Notes: generated from the sequence alone by a model not told the origin. Counted from the stretch's first letter, positions 33,900-42,157 are shown. The stretch: DNA of 64,000 bases from Clostridium sp. KNHs205 (GCF_000702945.1 NZ_JNLE01000003.1:1597501-1661500); one strand, 5' to 3'. Numbers and translations are program-made.

Positions 33900-35042
33900 T
33901 TAATATCCGCCGGCTTTATAATTATAGACAGGACGGATTATTTTATTTACAGTTACGGTTTCTTTCATAGCTTCGCTTATTTCATCAAGTCTGCGATATG
34001 CAAAAGGTGCTTCATCCAGAGTATCTTTCTTGACACAGGAGGAGTAGATGCCTTTCATTTCAGCTTTAAAAGAGGAAAGTGTAAAATGAGATTTCACATC
34101 CTCCCGTTTCATAATGCGTCCGGCACCATGGGGAGCAGAGCAGTTCCAGGCTTCATTTCCAAGGCCGGTGCCAATAATAACGCCATCACGCATGTTAACC
34201 GGAATGATTACATTCTCCCCTTTCTTTGCAGAAATAGCCCCTTTGCGCAGAATTGGCATTTCATTATAAGTAGTATCTGCTGCTTCTACATAATTATGAA
34301 TGCAGGAGTTGATACCGGTAAGCTTCCATTTCATACCTTTTGCAAGTGCGTCCAGGATAAGTTCACGGTTCAGTGCAGCATACTTTTGAACAATCTGCAG
34401 GTCGTTAAGATACTGTTTCTTTAATTCTCCTTCCAGATAGGTCAGTTCAAAGGGAATGTTGATACCATTTTCCTTTAACTGCTTCTGACCTTCCCTCAGG
34501 TAATATTCCGTGACTTCCTTACCCAAATGACGGCTGCCCGAATGAACGACCGCATAGTAACTGCCGTCATCATCCTGGTCTATCTCTATAAAGTGGTTGC
34601 CTCCGCCTAAGGTTCCAAGACTTAGTAGTGCCTTATCCTGTCTGATATACCGAAAGCAGCAGAGTGAGGTGAAGTCAAAATTCACTGCAGAGGGAGGAAC
34701 TTTGGAATGAATATGCGTTCCAGAAGGAACCTTCTCCCGAATGACAGTGTCGAGCTTTTGATATTCTATTCTTTTGGTATTGATCTGTACCATTGTCATG
34801 CCGCAGCCCATATCGATTCCCACAAGGTTTGGTAGAATTCTTTCTCCTATGGTCATGGTAAGTCCGATGGTACCGACTTTACCCGGGTGAACATCCGGCA
34901 TGACCCGGATTTTACAGTCTTTGCTGGACTCATTGTCACAGAGCATCTGAAGCTGGGCAAGGGCGTAATCATCTATATTTGTCTCAGTGTTTGTAGTGGT
35001 GAAAATAGTAGCAGAGGTATAGGTTCCGTTAATTGATATCAA
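33900..35042 (-). CDS. RtcB-family RNA ligase
   Basis: 380 aa. Manganese-site motifs are intact: VGIDMGCGM with Asp77 and Cys80, GTLGGGNHFIEI, HSGSRHLG, and SAPHGAGR with the His that takes GMP. Length is shorter than E. coli RtcB (408) and fits the compact bacterial RtcB-like group. Role: GTP-dependent joining of 2',3'-cyclic phosphate (or 3'-phosphate) to 5'-OH RNA ends in repair. The start is TTG (35042) with AAAGGG 8 bases before it. No RtcA or RtcR is nearby. A terminator-like hairpin and a 24-codon ORF with a perfect ribosome site lie directly upstream. Confidence 0.88.
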   Translation of the reverse strand: MISINGTYTSATIFTTTNTETNIDDYALAQLQMLCDNESSKDCKIRVMPDVHPGKVGTIGLTMTIGERILPNLVGIDMGCGMTMVQINTKRIEYQKLDTVIREKVPSGTHIHSKVPPSAVNFDFTSLCCFRYIRQDKALLSLGTLGGGNHFIEIDQDDDGSYYAVVHSGSRHLGKEVTEYYLREGQKQLKENGINIPFELTYLEGELKKQYLNDLQIVQKYAALNRELILDALAKGMKWKLTGINSCIHNYVEAADTTYNEMPILRKGAISAKKGENVIIPVNMRDGVIIGTGLGNEAWNCSAPHGAGRIMKREDVKSHFTLSSFKAEMKGIYSSCVKKDTLDEAPFAYRRLDEISEAMKETVTVNKIIRPVYNYKAGGY

Positions 35043-35066
35043 TTGCTAATCCCTTTCTATGGCGCA

Positions 35067-35089
35067 AAAATAGCACCTAAAGAGGTGCT
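35067..35089 (-). terminator. Terminator-like hairpin just ahead of rtcB
   Basis: AGCACCT/AGGTGCT 7-bp stem with a 4-base loop, followed on the minus strand by ATTTTTG. It sits 25 bp before the rtcB start, so it could end transcripts of the small ORF upstream or attenuate rtcB. Confidence 0.6.
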
Positions 35090-35231
35090 GTTATCCATAG
35101 TGCCAGAAAACAATTAAGGAATTAAATAAGCTGAAATTGGTTTTATTCCCAGATATAAAAATGCTATATTTCAAGCCGTTTTTATACGAGAAAGTAAAAT
35201 CTACCATTCGCTTATATAGATATATAGAACC

Positions 35232-35306
35232 TTAAATTGACGCCAGGACAATCAGACCTCTGTTGCTTGCTGTTAAGTTGTTGGTTGTAAATTTTAAGTA
35301 CATCAT
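35232..35306 (-). CDS. 24-residue small ORF upstream of rtcB
   Basis: ATG at 35306 (a second ATG follows directly) preceded by AAAGGAGG with 6-base spacing, the strongest kind of ribosome site. It encodes 24 residues: MMYLKFTTNNLTASN then a short hydrophobic end GLIVLASI, and TAA at 35232. No Cys. It could be a leader peptide controlling rtcB through the hairpin at 35067-35089, or an independent microprotein. Not recognised. Confidence 0.5.
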   Translation of the reverse strand: MMYLKFTTNNLTASNRGLIVLASI

Positions 35307-35556
35307 AATTGTCCTCCTTTCGATTCAAGGTTAATAAGTTACATAGATTTGCGTATTGATTAGGAATACATCGCAAGTATATCGGCTGAGTAAAAGAATG
35401 TCAAGACCTTTGGGAAAAATTTAGTAAATTAATTAAAATCTTAAAATAAGTTAATAAAATCTCAAAATAGAACGAACTTGACTACTGGTACTGATATGTT
35501 ATAGTTATAAAAGAATAAAATACCTTTTTATGAATCATTATTCCAAGGAGACTGTT

Positions 35557-36102
35557 ATGAGAGCCTTAAAGTATGCCATTCTGGGATTGTTGATGAGACA
35601 TCCCATGACAGGTTATGAGATTGCAAAAGAATTTAACTATGAATTAGCCGAATTCTGGTATGCCAATCATAGCCAGATATATCCGGAATTAAAGAAATTA
35701 TTTGAAGAAAAGCTGGTCATATATGATATTGAAATCAGCGGGGATATCCTGGAATCCAAAAGGTACACCATAACGGATAAAGGCCGGGATGAATTTATCC
35801 AGTGGCTGCATAAAGATGAAAAGATTCAGCAGACACCCAAAGATATATTCCGCCTTCGAATGTATTTTTCCAATAACCTGGATCTGCAGACAAGGATTCA
35901 TCTGCTGGAAAATCAAAGGCAGCAGCATATCAAGCGCCTGAATACTTTGAAAAAAACCTCGGAGCAGTATCCGGAGACTCCTGCTCATGACTCTGACCGT
36001 TTTGGCGATTTTATCGTACTGAGGGGAGCTATTATGCGGGAAGAGAATATAATAGCCTGGCTTAATGAATGCATTCGTTATAGCGAAGAGGCAAAGAAAT
36101 AA
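35557..36102 (+). CDS. PadR-family transcriptional regulator
   Basis: 181 aa. The N-terminal winged helix is PadR type (MRALKYAILGLLMRHPMTGYEIAKEFN, then SQIYPELKKLFEEKLV), followed by a C-terminal dimerisation domain with a four-helix pattern (about 95-180). Start ATG 35557 is set by AAGGAG; the upstream ATG 35530 has no ribosome site. Family knowledge: PadR repressors sense phenolic acids or drugs and bind palindromes containing ATGT...ACAT. Such a palindrome stands at 36621-36648 in front of the transporter gene, a likely target. Confidence 0.93.
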   Translation: MRALKYAILGLLMRHPMTGYEIAKEFNYELAEFWYANHSQIYPELKKLFEEKLVIYDIEISGDILESKRYTITDKGRDEFIQWLHKDEKIQQTPKDIFRLRMYFSNNLDLQTRIHLLENQRQQHIKRLNTLKKTSEQYPETPAHDSDRFGDFIVLRGAIMREENIIAWLNECIRYSEEAKK

Positions 36103-36150
36103 GAAACATATTTATTTATAAATACTTAATACAGGTACATCTTTTTTACA

Positions 36151-36194
36151 GGAAGACCGCTTATTCTTTGAATTTTTAGATAAGCGGTCTTTCG
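36151..36194 (+). terminator. Terminator of padR-like gene
   Basis: AGACCGCTTAT (36154-36164) pairs with ATAAGCGGTCT (36180-36190), then TTCGCATT. Confidence 0.85.
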
Positions 36195-36218
36195 CATTAA
36201 TTAATCCTAATTCTGTAA

Positions 36219-36430
36219 CTATTTCCAATATCTTTTTGCTCTTTCGCCAGGGTATGTCTGAGTACTCATTGTACCGTTCTGAATGCCCCATTTTTGAGGT
36301 ATTCTGCGTTGCGAATTTGAGAATGTAACATCACTGCTTCCCAAAATTCGCACCTTGTGTCTCCCACAGAGTGGAACCTTTAGCTCTTTAGCCCGGTGCA
36401 AGCAGCTTTCAGACACACCCTAAGACAGCT
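36219..36430 (-). other. GC-richer unidentified segment in an intergenic region
   Basis: Base composition is clearly richer in G+C than the flanking AT-rich DNA. A 65-codon minus-strand frame (36416-36219) is open but has no ribosome site and no recognised motif. Could be a decayed gene or a structured RNA. The rest of 36431-36620 shows nothing. Confidence 0.35.
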
Positions 36431-36620
36431 AATTATTTATTGCTAACCTTCTAAAAATCTATATCAAAGAAATAATGTCTTACATCTGCCTCATACTGTA
36501 AATTCATAAGACCTTTCCTTTAACTAGTATAAAAATTGGTATTAGTCTAATGTCAATAAAAACATAGATAAAATTCTAAACTGTAATACATATAAGGAAA
36601 GTATAAATAAACATATTTAA

Positions 36621-36664
36621 TTGAACATGTCAATATTGACATGTTCAAAACTTTGTGATATAAA
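36621..36664 (+). promoter_or_regulatory. Promoter overlapped by a 28-bp perfect palindrome (candidate PadR operator)
   Basis: A perfect 28-bp palindrome at 36621-36648 contains ATGT-N8-ACAT. The -35 TTGACA (36636-36641) lies inside its right arm; after 17 bp comes TATAAA (36659-36664). A repressor bound here would block RNA polymerase directly. Confidence 0.75.
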
Positions 36665-36700
36665 TAACGTTATAAAAATAACAAAGTTGGAGGAAAGGTT

Positions 36701-37933
36701 ATGAGTTACACAAAGAAGAGATGGTTGATATTGACGGCAAGCTGTTTTATCAACCTGTGTATTGGCTCCTTGTATGCATGGAGTGTATTGGCAGGACCTA
36801 TGGCAGAATATTTAGGGGGGTTAAAGGGGGTTACACTAACAGCAAAGGATCTGGCAATTGTATTTACCCTTGCCAATTCTGTTGGACCTATTACCATGAT
36901 TGCAGGAGGTAAGATTAATGATACCCTGGGACCTAAGATTGTAGTTCTTCTTGGGGGCATGATGTTTGGAGGCGGAATGTTCCTGTCAGGCTTTGCTGAC
37001 AGTGTTGGTTTTCTGATTGTTACCTACAGTCTTTTACTGGGACTTGGTCTGGGAATGGTATATGGGGCAACAATCAGTACCTGTATCAAATTCTTCCCGG
37101 ATAAAAGAGGCCTGGTCGGAGGACTGACCACCTCGACTTTTGGTATCAGCTCTGTAATCATTCCGCCAATCGCTGCTATGATTATCTCCGCAACGGGACC
37201 TACAACAGCTTTTAAAGTAATCGGTGCAGCTTTTATTGTAATTATTGGTATCAGTTCTTTGTTCATTGAAAAATGCCCTGCAGATTTCGTACCGGAAGGT
37301 TTTATCCCTCCGGCTGCTGTTTCCGGAGGCAAGAAGAAAGAGGATAAGGACTGGAAAGCAATGCTTGCTACCCCTGAATTCTATGTGATGATTACGATGC
37401 TTACCTGTGGTGCCTTTGCTGCATTGATGTTCATACCTATGATTTCTCCCATTGCCCAGAATATGATAGGTATCTCTCCTACCGCGGCAACGGCGGCTGT
37501 TTCTACTCTGGCATTGTTCAATGTCTTCGGACGGGTTTTTGCAGGCAGTATATCAGACAGGATCGGCCGTATTAATACTCTTGCAGCTGCTTGTGTATTT
37601 TCCGTTGTGGGGCTGGTACTTTTATTTATGGCTAAAGAAGGGGATATCGCCTTGTTCTATGTTGGGATTTCCATTATCGGTATCTGCTTTGGAGCATTTA
37701 TGGGAGTATTCCCGGGATTTACAGCTGACCAGTTCGGACCCAGATATAACAGTGTCAATTACGGCATCATGTTCATCGGTTTTGCACTGGCAGGGTATGC
37801 AGGCCCCAGTATTCTCAATCATATTTATGGAGGCAGCGGCAGCTATAACAAGGCGTTTCTCATAGCAATGGTATTTTCAGCAGCAGGTTTGTTATTGACC
37901 TTTTTATATAGAATGTTAAAGAAAAGACAATAA
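36701..37933 (+). CDS. MFS transporter, oxalate:formate antiporter (OFA) family
   Basis: 410 aa, 12 predicted membrane helices with a cytoplasmic central loop (about 205-225, KKKEDKDWKAML). The start KKRWLILTASCFINLCIGSLYAWSV, the YGATISTCIKFFPDKRGLVGG loop and the second-half GRVFAGSISDRIGR motif are characteristic of the OFA group. Family knowledge: members exchange small carboxylates; substrate here is not given by sequence. GGAGG before ATG 36701. The flavoenzyme gene follows after 176 bp. Confidence 0.92.
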   Translation: MSYTKKRWLILTASCFINLCIGSLYAWSVLAGPMAEYLGGLKGVTLTAKDLAIVFTLANSVGPITMIAGGKINDTLGPKIVVLLGGMMFGGGMFLSGFADSVGFLIVTYSLLLGLGLGMVYGATISTCIKFFPDKRGLVGGLTTSTFGISSVIIPPIAAMIISATGPTTAFKVIGAAFIVIIGISSLFIEKCPADFVPEGFIPPAAVSGGKKKEDKDWKAMLATPEFYVMITMLTCGAFAALMFIPMISPIAQNMIGISPTAATAAVSTLALFNVFGRVFAGSISDRIGRINTLAAACVFSVVGLVLLFMAKEGDIALFYVGISIIGICFGAFMGVFPGFTADQFGPRYNSVNYGIMFIGFALAGYAGPSILNHIYGGSGSYNKAFLIAMVFSAAGLLLTFLYRMLKKRQ

Positions 37934-38001
37934 GATAGTCAGAAAGCTTAGTTACTTTTATGTACTTGCCGTAGACAGGAAGGCTGTATCGGCATGTTTG
38001 A

Positions 38002-38103
38002 AAGAGTGAAAGAAAATAATAGAAAGAATGGCTGCCACAATAGGCTTCTTTCACTCTTCTTTGTGGCAGTATCCCTGAGAAGTCCGGGATATGCAATAGG
38101 AGA
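38002..38103 (+). promoter_or_regulatory. Structured leader element C (clear pseudoknot plus hairpin) before the flavoenzyme gene
   Basis: Stem 1 is perfect over 11 bp (38002-38012 with 38048-38058, AAGAGTGAAAG/CTTTCACTCTT). Stem 2 is perfect over 9 bp (38032-38040 with 38061-38069, CTGCCACAA/TTGTGGCAG). Stem 2's first strand lies inside loop 1 and its second strand outside, so they interleave. A hairpin TATCCC/GGGATA (38070-38075/38086-38091) and TGCAAT follow, then AGGAGA and ATG 38110. Best copy of the family. Confidence 0.6.
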
Positions 38104-38109
38104 AAAAAG

Positions 38110-40059
38110 ATGGAACGTAAATTTCCGAATTTAAGTAAACCAATTCAAATAGGTAATGTGTTTTTTAGAAACCGTATGTTTGGAGCTCCCATGGGAGGAA
38201 CAGATATTACCGCAGACTGCACCGTAGGACCTAAATCCACCGCTTTTTATGAGCTGCGTGCCAAAGGTGGGGCAGCAGCGGTAACAGTTAGCGAGCTTGT
38301 GGTGCATCCGAAGACAGAAGCCTCCCATATGTTTCACTTGGATCTGCAGACAGTTGGGTCTTTGGCAAGCTTTACTTATACAGCAGATGCCATCCGCAGA
38401 CATGGTGCCATTCCCAGTGTGGAATTATCCCATTCCGGACAGTATGCGGGAACTTATCTGGTGGACAAGGAGAAGAAGGAAAGCCTTTCACAGTGGGGAC
38501 CAAGTGCAGGTATACGCCCTGATGGCAGAGAAGTGAAGGAACTGACGGAAGAACTGATTCAGGAAATCGTAGCTGCCTACGGTGAAAAGGCGGCATTGGC
38601 TAAAAAGGCAGGTTTTGAGATGGTTATGGTACATGGCGGACATGGCTGGCTTATCAATCAGTTCTTATCACCTTACTTTAATAAAAGGACGGATGGATAC
38701 GGCGGTTCTCTAATGAATCGTGTGCGTTTTGCCATGGAAGTCCTGGACAGTATACGAAAAGCCGTTGGTCCCGGATTCCCCATAGAATTCAGAATGAGCG
38801 GTTCAGAATTGTTTGAAGGCGGCTATGGACTGGAAGAAGGTGTGGAAATAGCCAGGTTATTGGAGGATAAGATCGATCTGCTCCATGTTTCTGCCGGAAC
38901 CTATCAAAGAGGTTTTGGTGTAACCCATCCGTCTATGTTCCTGCCTCATGGAGTCAATGTTTATCTGGCAGAAGAGATAAAGAAACATGTCAAGGTTCCC
39001 GTTGCTACGATTGGTGCCTTAAATGATCCGGAAATGATGGAGGAAATCATAGCTTCGGGAAAAGCAGATGTGGTGGAAATGGCAAGAGCCCTTCTGGCAG
39101 ATCCGGAATTACCAAAGAAGGTCATGACCAACAGGGAGGATTATATTATCCCTTGCCTTCGCTGCTATACCTGTATGGCAGAACGGGCCACAACCTCAAC
39201 TAGAAGATGCACCGTTAATCCTCTCATTGGACGGGAAATGGACGGAATGGAGGTCACTCCGGCAGCACAAAGGAAAAAAGTACTGGTAGTAGGAGGAGGA
39301 CCGGGAGGTCTGCAGGCGGCCTATACGGCAGCCAGAAGGGGGCATGAGGTCATCCTTTGTGATAAAAATGCTCAGGTGGGAGGTATCCTGATCGGTGAAA
39401 AGGCGATACCGTTCAAATACGAAATGTATCAGCTGGGGGAAAGACTTGGAAGGCTGGCAGAAGAAGCCGGTGTAACCATCCGTCTGAATACAGAGGTGGA
39501 CAGAGCCGCTGCGGAGAAGGAAGGGGCAGATGCCGTTATCATAGCGGTCGGCTCAGAACCTATTGTACCGAAAATACCTGGACTTGACGGCGAAAACGTC
39601 ATTGTAGTAACCGATTATCACGAAAAGCAGGACCAGGTAAAGGATTCTGTCGTGGTATTAGGTGGTGGTCTGGCAGGTGCTGAAATTGCCATCCATTTTG
39701 CAAGAGAAGGTAAGCGGGTAAGTCTGGTAGAGATGAACAGCGAGCTGGCTCCCGATGCCAATATCAGACATCGTCCTCTTCTGCTCCAGGAAGTTGATAA
39801 GAGTGGAATAGCCGTATATACCGGACATAAAGGAATGAAGGTATCAACAGAAGGTGTATTGTGCAGGGACGAATCAGGTAAAGAAGTTCTGATAGCAGGA
39901 GAGACTGTTATCTGTGCCCTGGGTCAGAAAGCAAGAAGAGCTGTGGTAGAAGAGCTCTATAACGTTGCACCTAATGTAGCTGTAGTCGGAGACTGTAGTA
40001 GAGTTTCTAACATAACAGCGGCTATCTATCAAGGACATCATGCTGCTTTGGATATATAA
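38110..40059 (+). CDS. NADH:flavin oxidoreductase / 2-enoate reductase-like flavoenzyme
   Basis: 649 aa, three parts. An FMN-binding TIM barrel (about 1-335) contains HSGQYAG and GYGGSLMNRVRF. A 4Fe-4S cluster segment (about 342-365) has Cys in CLRCYTC and RRC. FAD/NAD Rossmann domains show VLVVGGGPGGLQAA and VVVLGGGLAGAEIA. This is the layout of 2,4-dienoyl-CoA reductase, 2-enoate reductase and the bile-acid enzymes BaiCD/BaiH, which reduce carbon-carbon double bonds. With the PadR regulator and an organic-acid type MFS transporter nearby, an unsaturated (perhaps phenolic) carboxylate is a plausible substrate (inference). Confidence 0.92.
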   Translation: MERKFPNLSKPIQIGNVFFRNRMFGAPMGGTDITADCTVGPKSTAFYELRAKGGAAAVTVSELVVHPKTEASHMFHLDLQTVGSLASFTYTADAIRRHGAIPSVELSHSGQYAGTYLVDKEKKESLSQWGPSAGIRPDGREVKELTEELIQEIVAAYGEKAALAKKAGFEMVMVHGGHGWLINQFLSPYFNKRTDGYGGSLMNRVRFAMEVLDSIRKAVGPGFPIEFRMSGSELFEGGYGLEEGVEIARLLEDKIDLLHVSAGTYQRGFGVTHPSMFLPHGVNVYLAEEIKKHVKVPVATIGALNDPEMMEEIIASGKADVVEMARALLADPELPKKVMTNREDYIIPCLRCYTCMAERATTSTRRCTVNPLIGREMDGMEVTPAAQRKKVLVVGGGPGGLQAAYTAARRGHEVILCDKNAQVGGILIGEKAIPFKYEMYQLGERLGRLAEEAGVTIRLNTEVDRAAAEKEGADAVIIAVGSEPIVPKIPGLDGENVIVVTDYHEKQDQVKDSVVVLGGGLAGAEIAIHFAREGKRVSLVEMNSELAPDANIRHRPLLLQEVDKSGIAVYTGHKGMKVSTEGVLCRDESGKEVLIAGETVICALGQKARRAVVEELYNVAPNVAVVGDCSRVSNITAAIYQGHHAALDI

Positions 40060-40073
40060 ATAAATAGGTAAAG

Positions 40074-40118
40074 ATAAAAAAGCTGCTCTTAGACCAGGTG
40101 TTTAAGGGCAGCTTTTAT
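40074..40118 (+). terminator. Terminator of the flavoenzyme gene
   Basis: AAAAAGCTGCTCTTA pairs with TAAGGGCAGCTTTT. A further isolated palindrome, GTGCACCC-GGC-GGGTGCAC, follows at 40122-40140. Confidence 0.88.
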
Positions 40119-40273
40119 GTAGTGCACCCGGCGGGTGCACGTTCCAATGAGTGAAACTTTATATTGTTCTAAATATATCATTACTTTATATAGATGTTCA
40201 AAATGACTGAAGAAAATAAGTCAGCAGAGAAAAAAATAACGAAGGAGGATTTGGGTATAAAGATAATTAAATC

Positions 40274-40407
40274 TTAGGATGTTATATAGGATTCAATCGA
40301 TATAAATTAATCTATATAAATATTAGGATGTTATATAGGATTCAATCGATATAAATTAATCTATATAAATATTAGGATATTATATAGGATTCAATAGATA
40401 TAAAATA
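40274..40407 (+). repeat. 49-bp direct repeats, two full copies plus a partial
   Basis: Units start at 40274, 40323 and 40372, exactly 49 bp apart. The first two are essentially identical and the third is partial and diverged. Each contains TATATAG...CTATATA (inverted) and GGATTCAATCGATATAA. They end about 85 bp before the promoter at 40491, so may be regulator binding sites. Confidence 0.9.
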
Positions 40408-40490
40408 TTTTAAAAAAATCCCGTATTGTTACATAGAGTTAAATAAATATAAACAAAGTTAAACAAAATACAATAAAGTTAAATATCTTC

Positions 40491-40519
40491 TTGACTTATT
40501 TTATCAAAGATGATATTTT
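40491..40519 (+). promoter_or_regulatory. Predicted promoter of the HTH/hydrolase operon
   Basis: TTGACT (40491-40496), 17 bp, TATTTT (40514-40519), with TGA before the -10. It falls inside the longest possible reading of the next gene, which supports the shorter start used there. Confidence 0.55.
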
Positions 40520-40553
40520 ATACGTATATAAGAATTATAGTAAAGAGGATACT

Positions 40554-41066
40554 ATGGAGAAGAATATTCTAACAATATATGAAGTAGCCGATCTGCTGGG
40601 CCTGCATCATAAAACAGTACGTGGATTTATTACTGATGGTAAATTAAATGCAATTAAAGTTGGTAAACAATGGCGAATTACAAAGGCAGATTTAGATTAT
40701 TTTATGGGTAAGGAAAATATGCCCAGTATGGAAAAAAATGAAATAATACAGCTGGATATTGAAGAGAATAATATTAAGTTTACAACTGAAAATTCACAAT
40801 GTAATACAGAAAGAAGCAGAATAAGTATTTCAACGGTTATTGATATAAAAGCCGTTGATAAAGAAAAGTTTGAAAGATTATCTAATACCCTATTAGCTGT
40901 TATGAACAGTAAAGATGGTGTATTTGAACGTTCAACAATTCATATTAAATATGATAAAGAAAGAAATTTATGCAAGCTTTTATTATGGGGAAATGCGGAG
41001 TATATAACTGAGATGATATCAATCATTACAATATTGGACAACGAAAAGGATTTAAGGGAAAGATGA
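40554..41066 (+). CDS. Excisionase-type HTH DNA-binding protein
   Basis: 170 aa from ATG 40554, preceded by AAAGAGG. The N-terminal 55 residues are a MerR/excisionase-like HTH_17 domain (LTIYEVADLLGLHHKTVRGFI, LNAIKVGKQWRITKADLDYF). The C-terminal region of about 100 residues is not recognised; it contains alternating strands and the segment STIHIKYDKERNLCKLLLWGN. The stop overlaps the next ATG by 4 bases, so it is translationally coupled to the hydrolase. It probably regulates its own operon, perhaps through the 49-bp repeats upstream (inference). No integrase is nearby. Confidence 0.8.
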   Translation: MEKNILTIYEVADLLGLHHKTVRGFITDGKLNAIKVGKQWRITKADLDYFMGKENMPSMEKNEIIQLDIEENNIKFTTENSQCNTERSRISISTVIDIKAVDKEKFERLSNTLLAVMNSKDGVFERSTIHIKYDKERNLCKLLLWGNAEYITEMISIITILDNEKDLRER

Positions 41067-41902
41067 ATAATATATATAAAACAGACAACTCAAAAACTGA
41101 AATACTGAAGTACTATAACAGATTCTTAAATAAATATAATTTTGTAAAAGAAACAGATATTCTGACAGACCAGGGTTTAACCCATGTTTTAGAGTGCGGC
41201 GAGGAAAACCATCCAACGGTAATCTTACTTCATGGTTCTGGTATGAATTCAGCAATGTGGCTGGGAGAGCTGCAGGAATATGCTTCTCATTTTCACGTTT
41301 ATGCAGTAGATATTCCCGGTGAGCCTGGAAAGAGCTTTGAACTGCAAATGTCCCTGGAAGATGATTCCTACCCAAACTGGTTGAAGAATCTCATGGAAAA
41401 GCTGGGCGTAAGCAATGCTTTTTTTGTGGGACTATCCCTTGGCGGCTGGATGGCTCTAAAATTTGCTGTTAAATATCAGGAATATGTAAAAAGGCTTGTT
41501 CTCATATCAACTTCCGGTGTGGGAAGGCAAAAAGCATCGTTTCTTGCTTATGCTATTTTTTACAGTTTATTAGGTGATAAAGGCGAGGAAGGACTCATTA
41601 AAAAGATTAATGGGGGAAGAACTCTTTCAGAAGAAATGTTAAGCTACCAGAAATGCATTCGGAACAATTTTAATTATAGAATGGGGAAGATTCCTGTATT
41701 CAGTGATCAGGACCTTAAAAGGCTGCCAATGCCTGTAAGCGTTTTTGCCGGAGAAAAGGACATTATGCTTTCCTCGAAAGAAACGGTAGAAAGAATAAAG
41801 AGGCTGTTACCGGCAGCTGAAATCAACTTCCTAAAAGGAGAGGGTCATGCAATTATAAAATGTACTGATAATATTTGCAGCTTCCTTTTGAAGGCTTTGT
41901 AA
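41063..41902 (+). CDS. Alpha/beta hydrolase
   Basis: 279 aa with the alpha/beta hydrolase fold: oxyanion motif LLHGSGMNSAMW, nucleophile elbow VGLSLGGWM (Ser), an acid near VFAGEKDIML, and the catalytic His in KGEGHAII. No signal peptide. Family members include esterases, thioesterases and lyases of carbon-carbon bonds, and nothing here fixes the substrate. Second gene of a coupled pair with the HTH protein, sharing the ATGA overlap. Confidence 0.9.
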   Translation: MNNIYKTDNSKTEILKYYNRFLNKYNFVKETDILTDQGLTHVLECGEENHPTVILLHGSGMNSAMWLGELQEYASHFHVYAVDIPGEPGKSFELQMSLEDDSYPNWLKNLMEKLGVSNAFFVGLSLGGWMALKFAVKYQEYVKRLVLISTSGVGRQKASFLAYAIFYSLLGDKGEEGLIKKINGGRTLSEEMLSYQKCIRNNFNYRMGKIPVFSDQDLKRLPMPVSVFAGEKDIMLSSKETVERIKRLLPAAEINFLKGEGHAIIKCTDNICSFLLKAL

Positions 41903-41903
41903 T

Positions 41904-41945
41904 AAGGGGGAAGTACAGAAATATAGGAAGGAATTACTTCCCCTT
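41904..41945 (+). terminator. Probable terminator of the HTH/hydrolase operon
   Basis: GGGGAAGTA pairs with TACTTCCCC (loop about 20 bases), followed by TTG. There is no long T run, so termination may be partial. Confidence 0.55.
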
Positions 41946-41973
41946 GACAAATCCATAATGCTTATGCTACACT
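41944..41973 (+). promoter_or_regulatory. Predicted promoter of the thiamine operon
   Basis: TTGACA (41944-41949), 18 bp, TACACT (41968-41973) with extended TG, about 10 bp before the riboswitch begins. Confidence 0.65.
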
Positions 41974-41982
41974 TGCCATGAA

Positions 41983-42095
41983 CTAGGGGTGTCTGATGAA
42001 TCAGGCTGAGAGGAAACTACCAAATGTTTTAAACCCTGAAGCAGCTAGGGCTGTTTCGTACCTGATCCGGATAATGCTGGCGTAGGGATGTATAG
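41983..42095 (+). ncRNA. TPP riboswitch (THI element)
   Basis: Conserved THI-box segments in order: GGGGTGTCTG, GGCTGAGAGG, ACCCTGAA, ACCTGATCCGGATAATGC and GGCGTAGGGATGT. Binds thiamine pyrophosphate. A terminator hairpin follows at 42133, so TPP binding should stop transcription of the downstream transporter genes. Confidence 0.97.
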
Positions 42096-42132
42096 AAATA
42101 AACGGCGTAAAAGAATATGCCATTATACATAC

Positions 42133-42157
42133 CTCACCGGAATCGGTGAGTTTTTTT
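42133..42157 (+). terminator. Riboswitch expression-platform terminator
   Basis: CTCACCG/CGGTGAG stem directly followed by seven T (42151-42157). Confidence 0.93.

Noticed and set aside
40274..40407. Possible CRISPR or plasmid iteron origin
   Set aside because: No spacers, no replication initiator gene nearby, and only two full copies.
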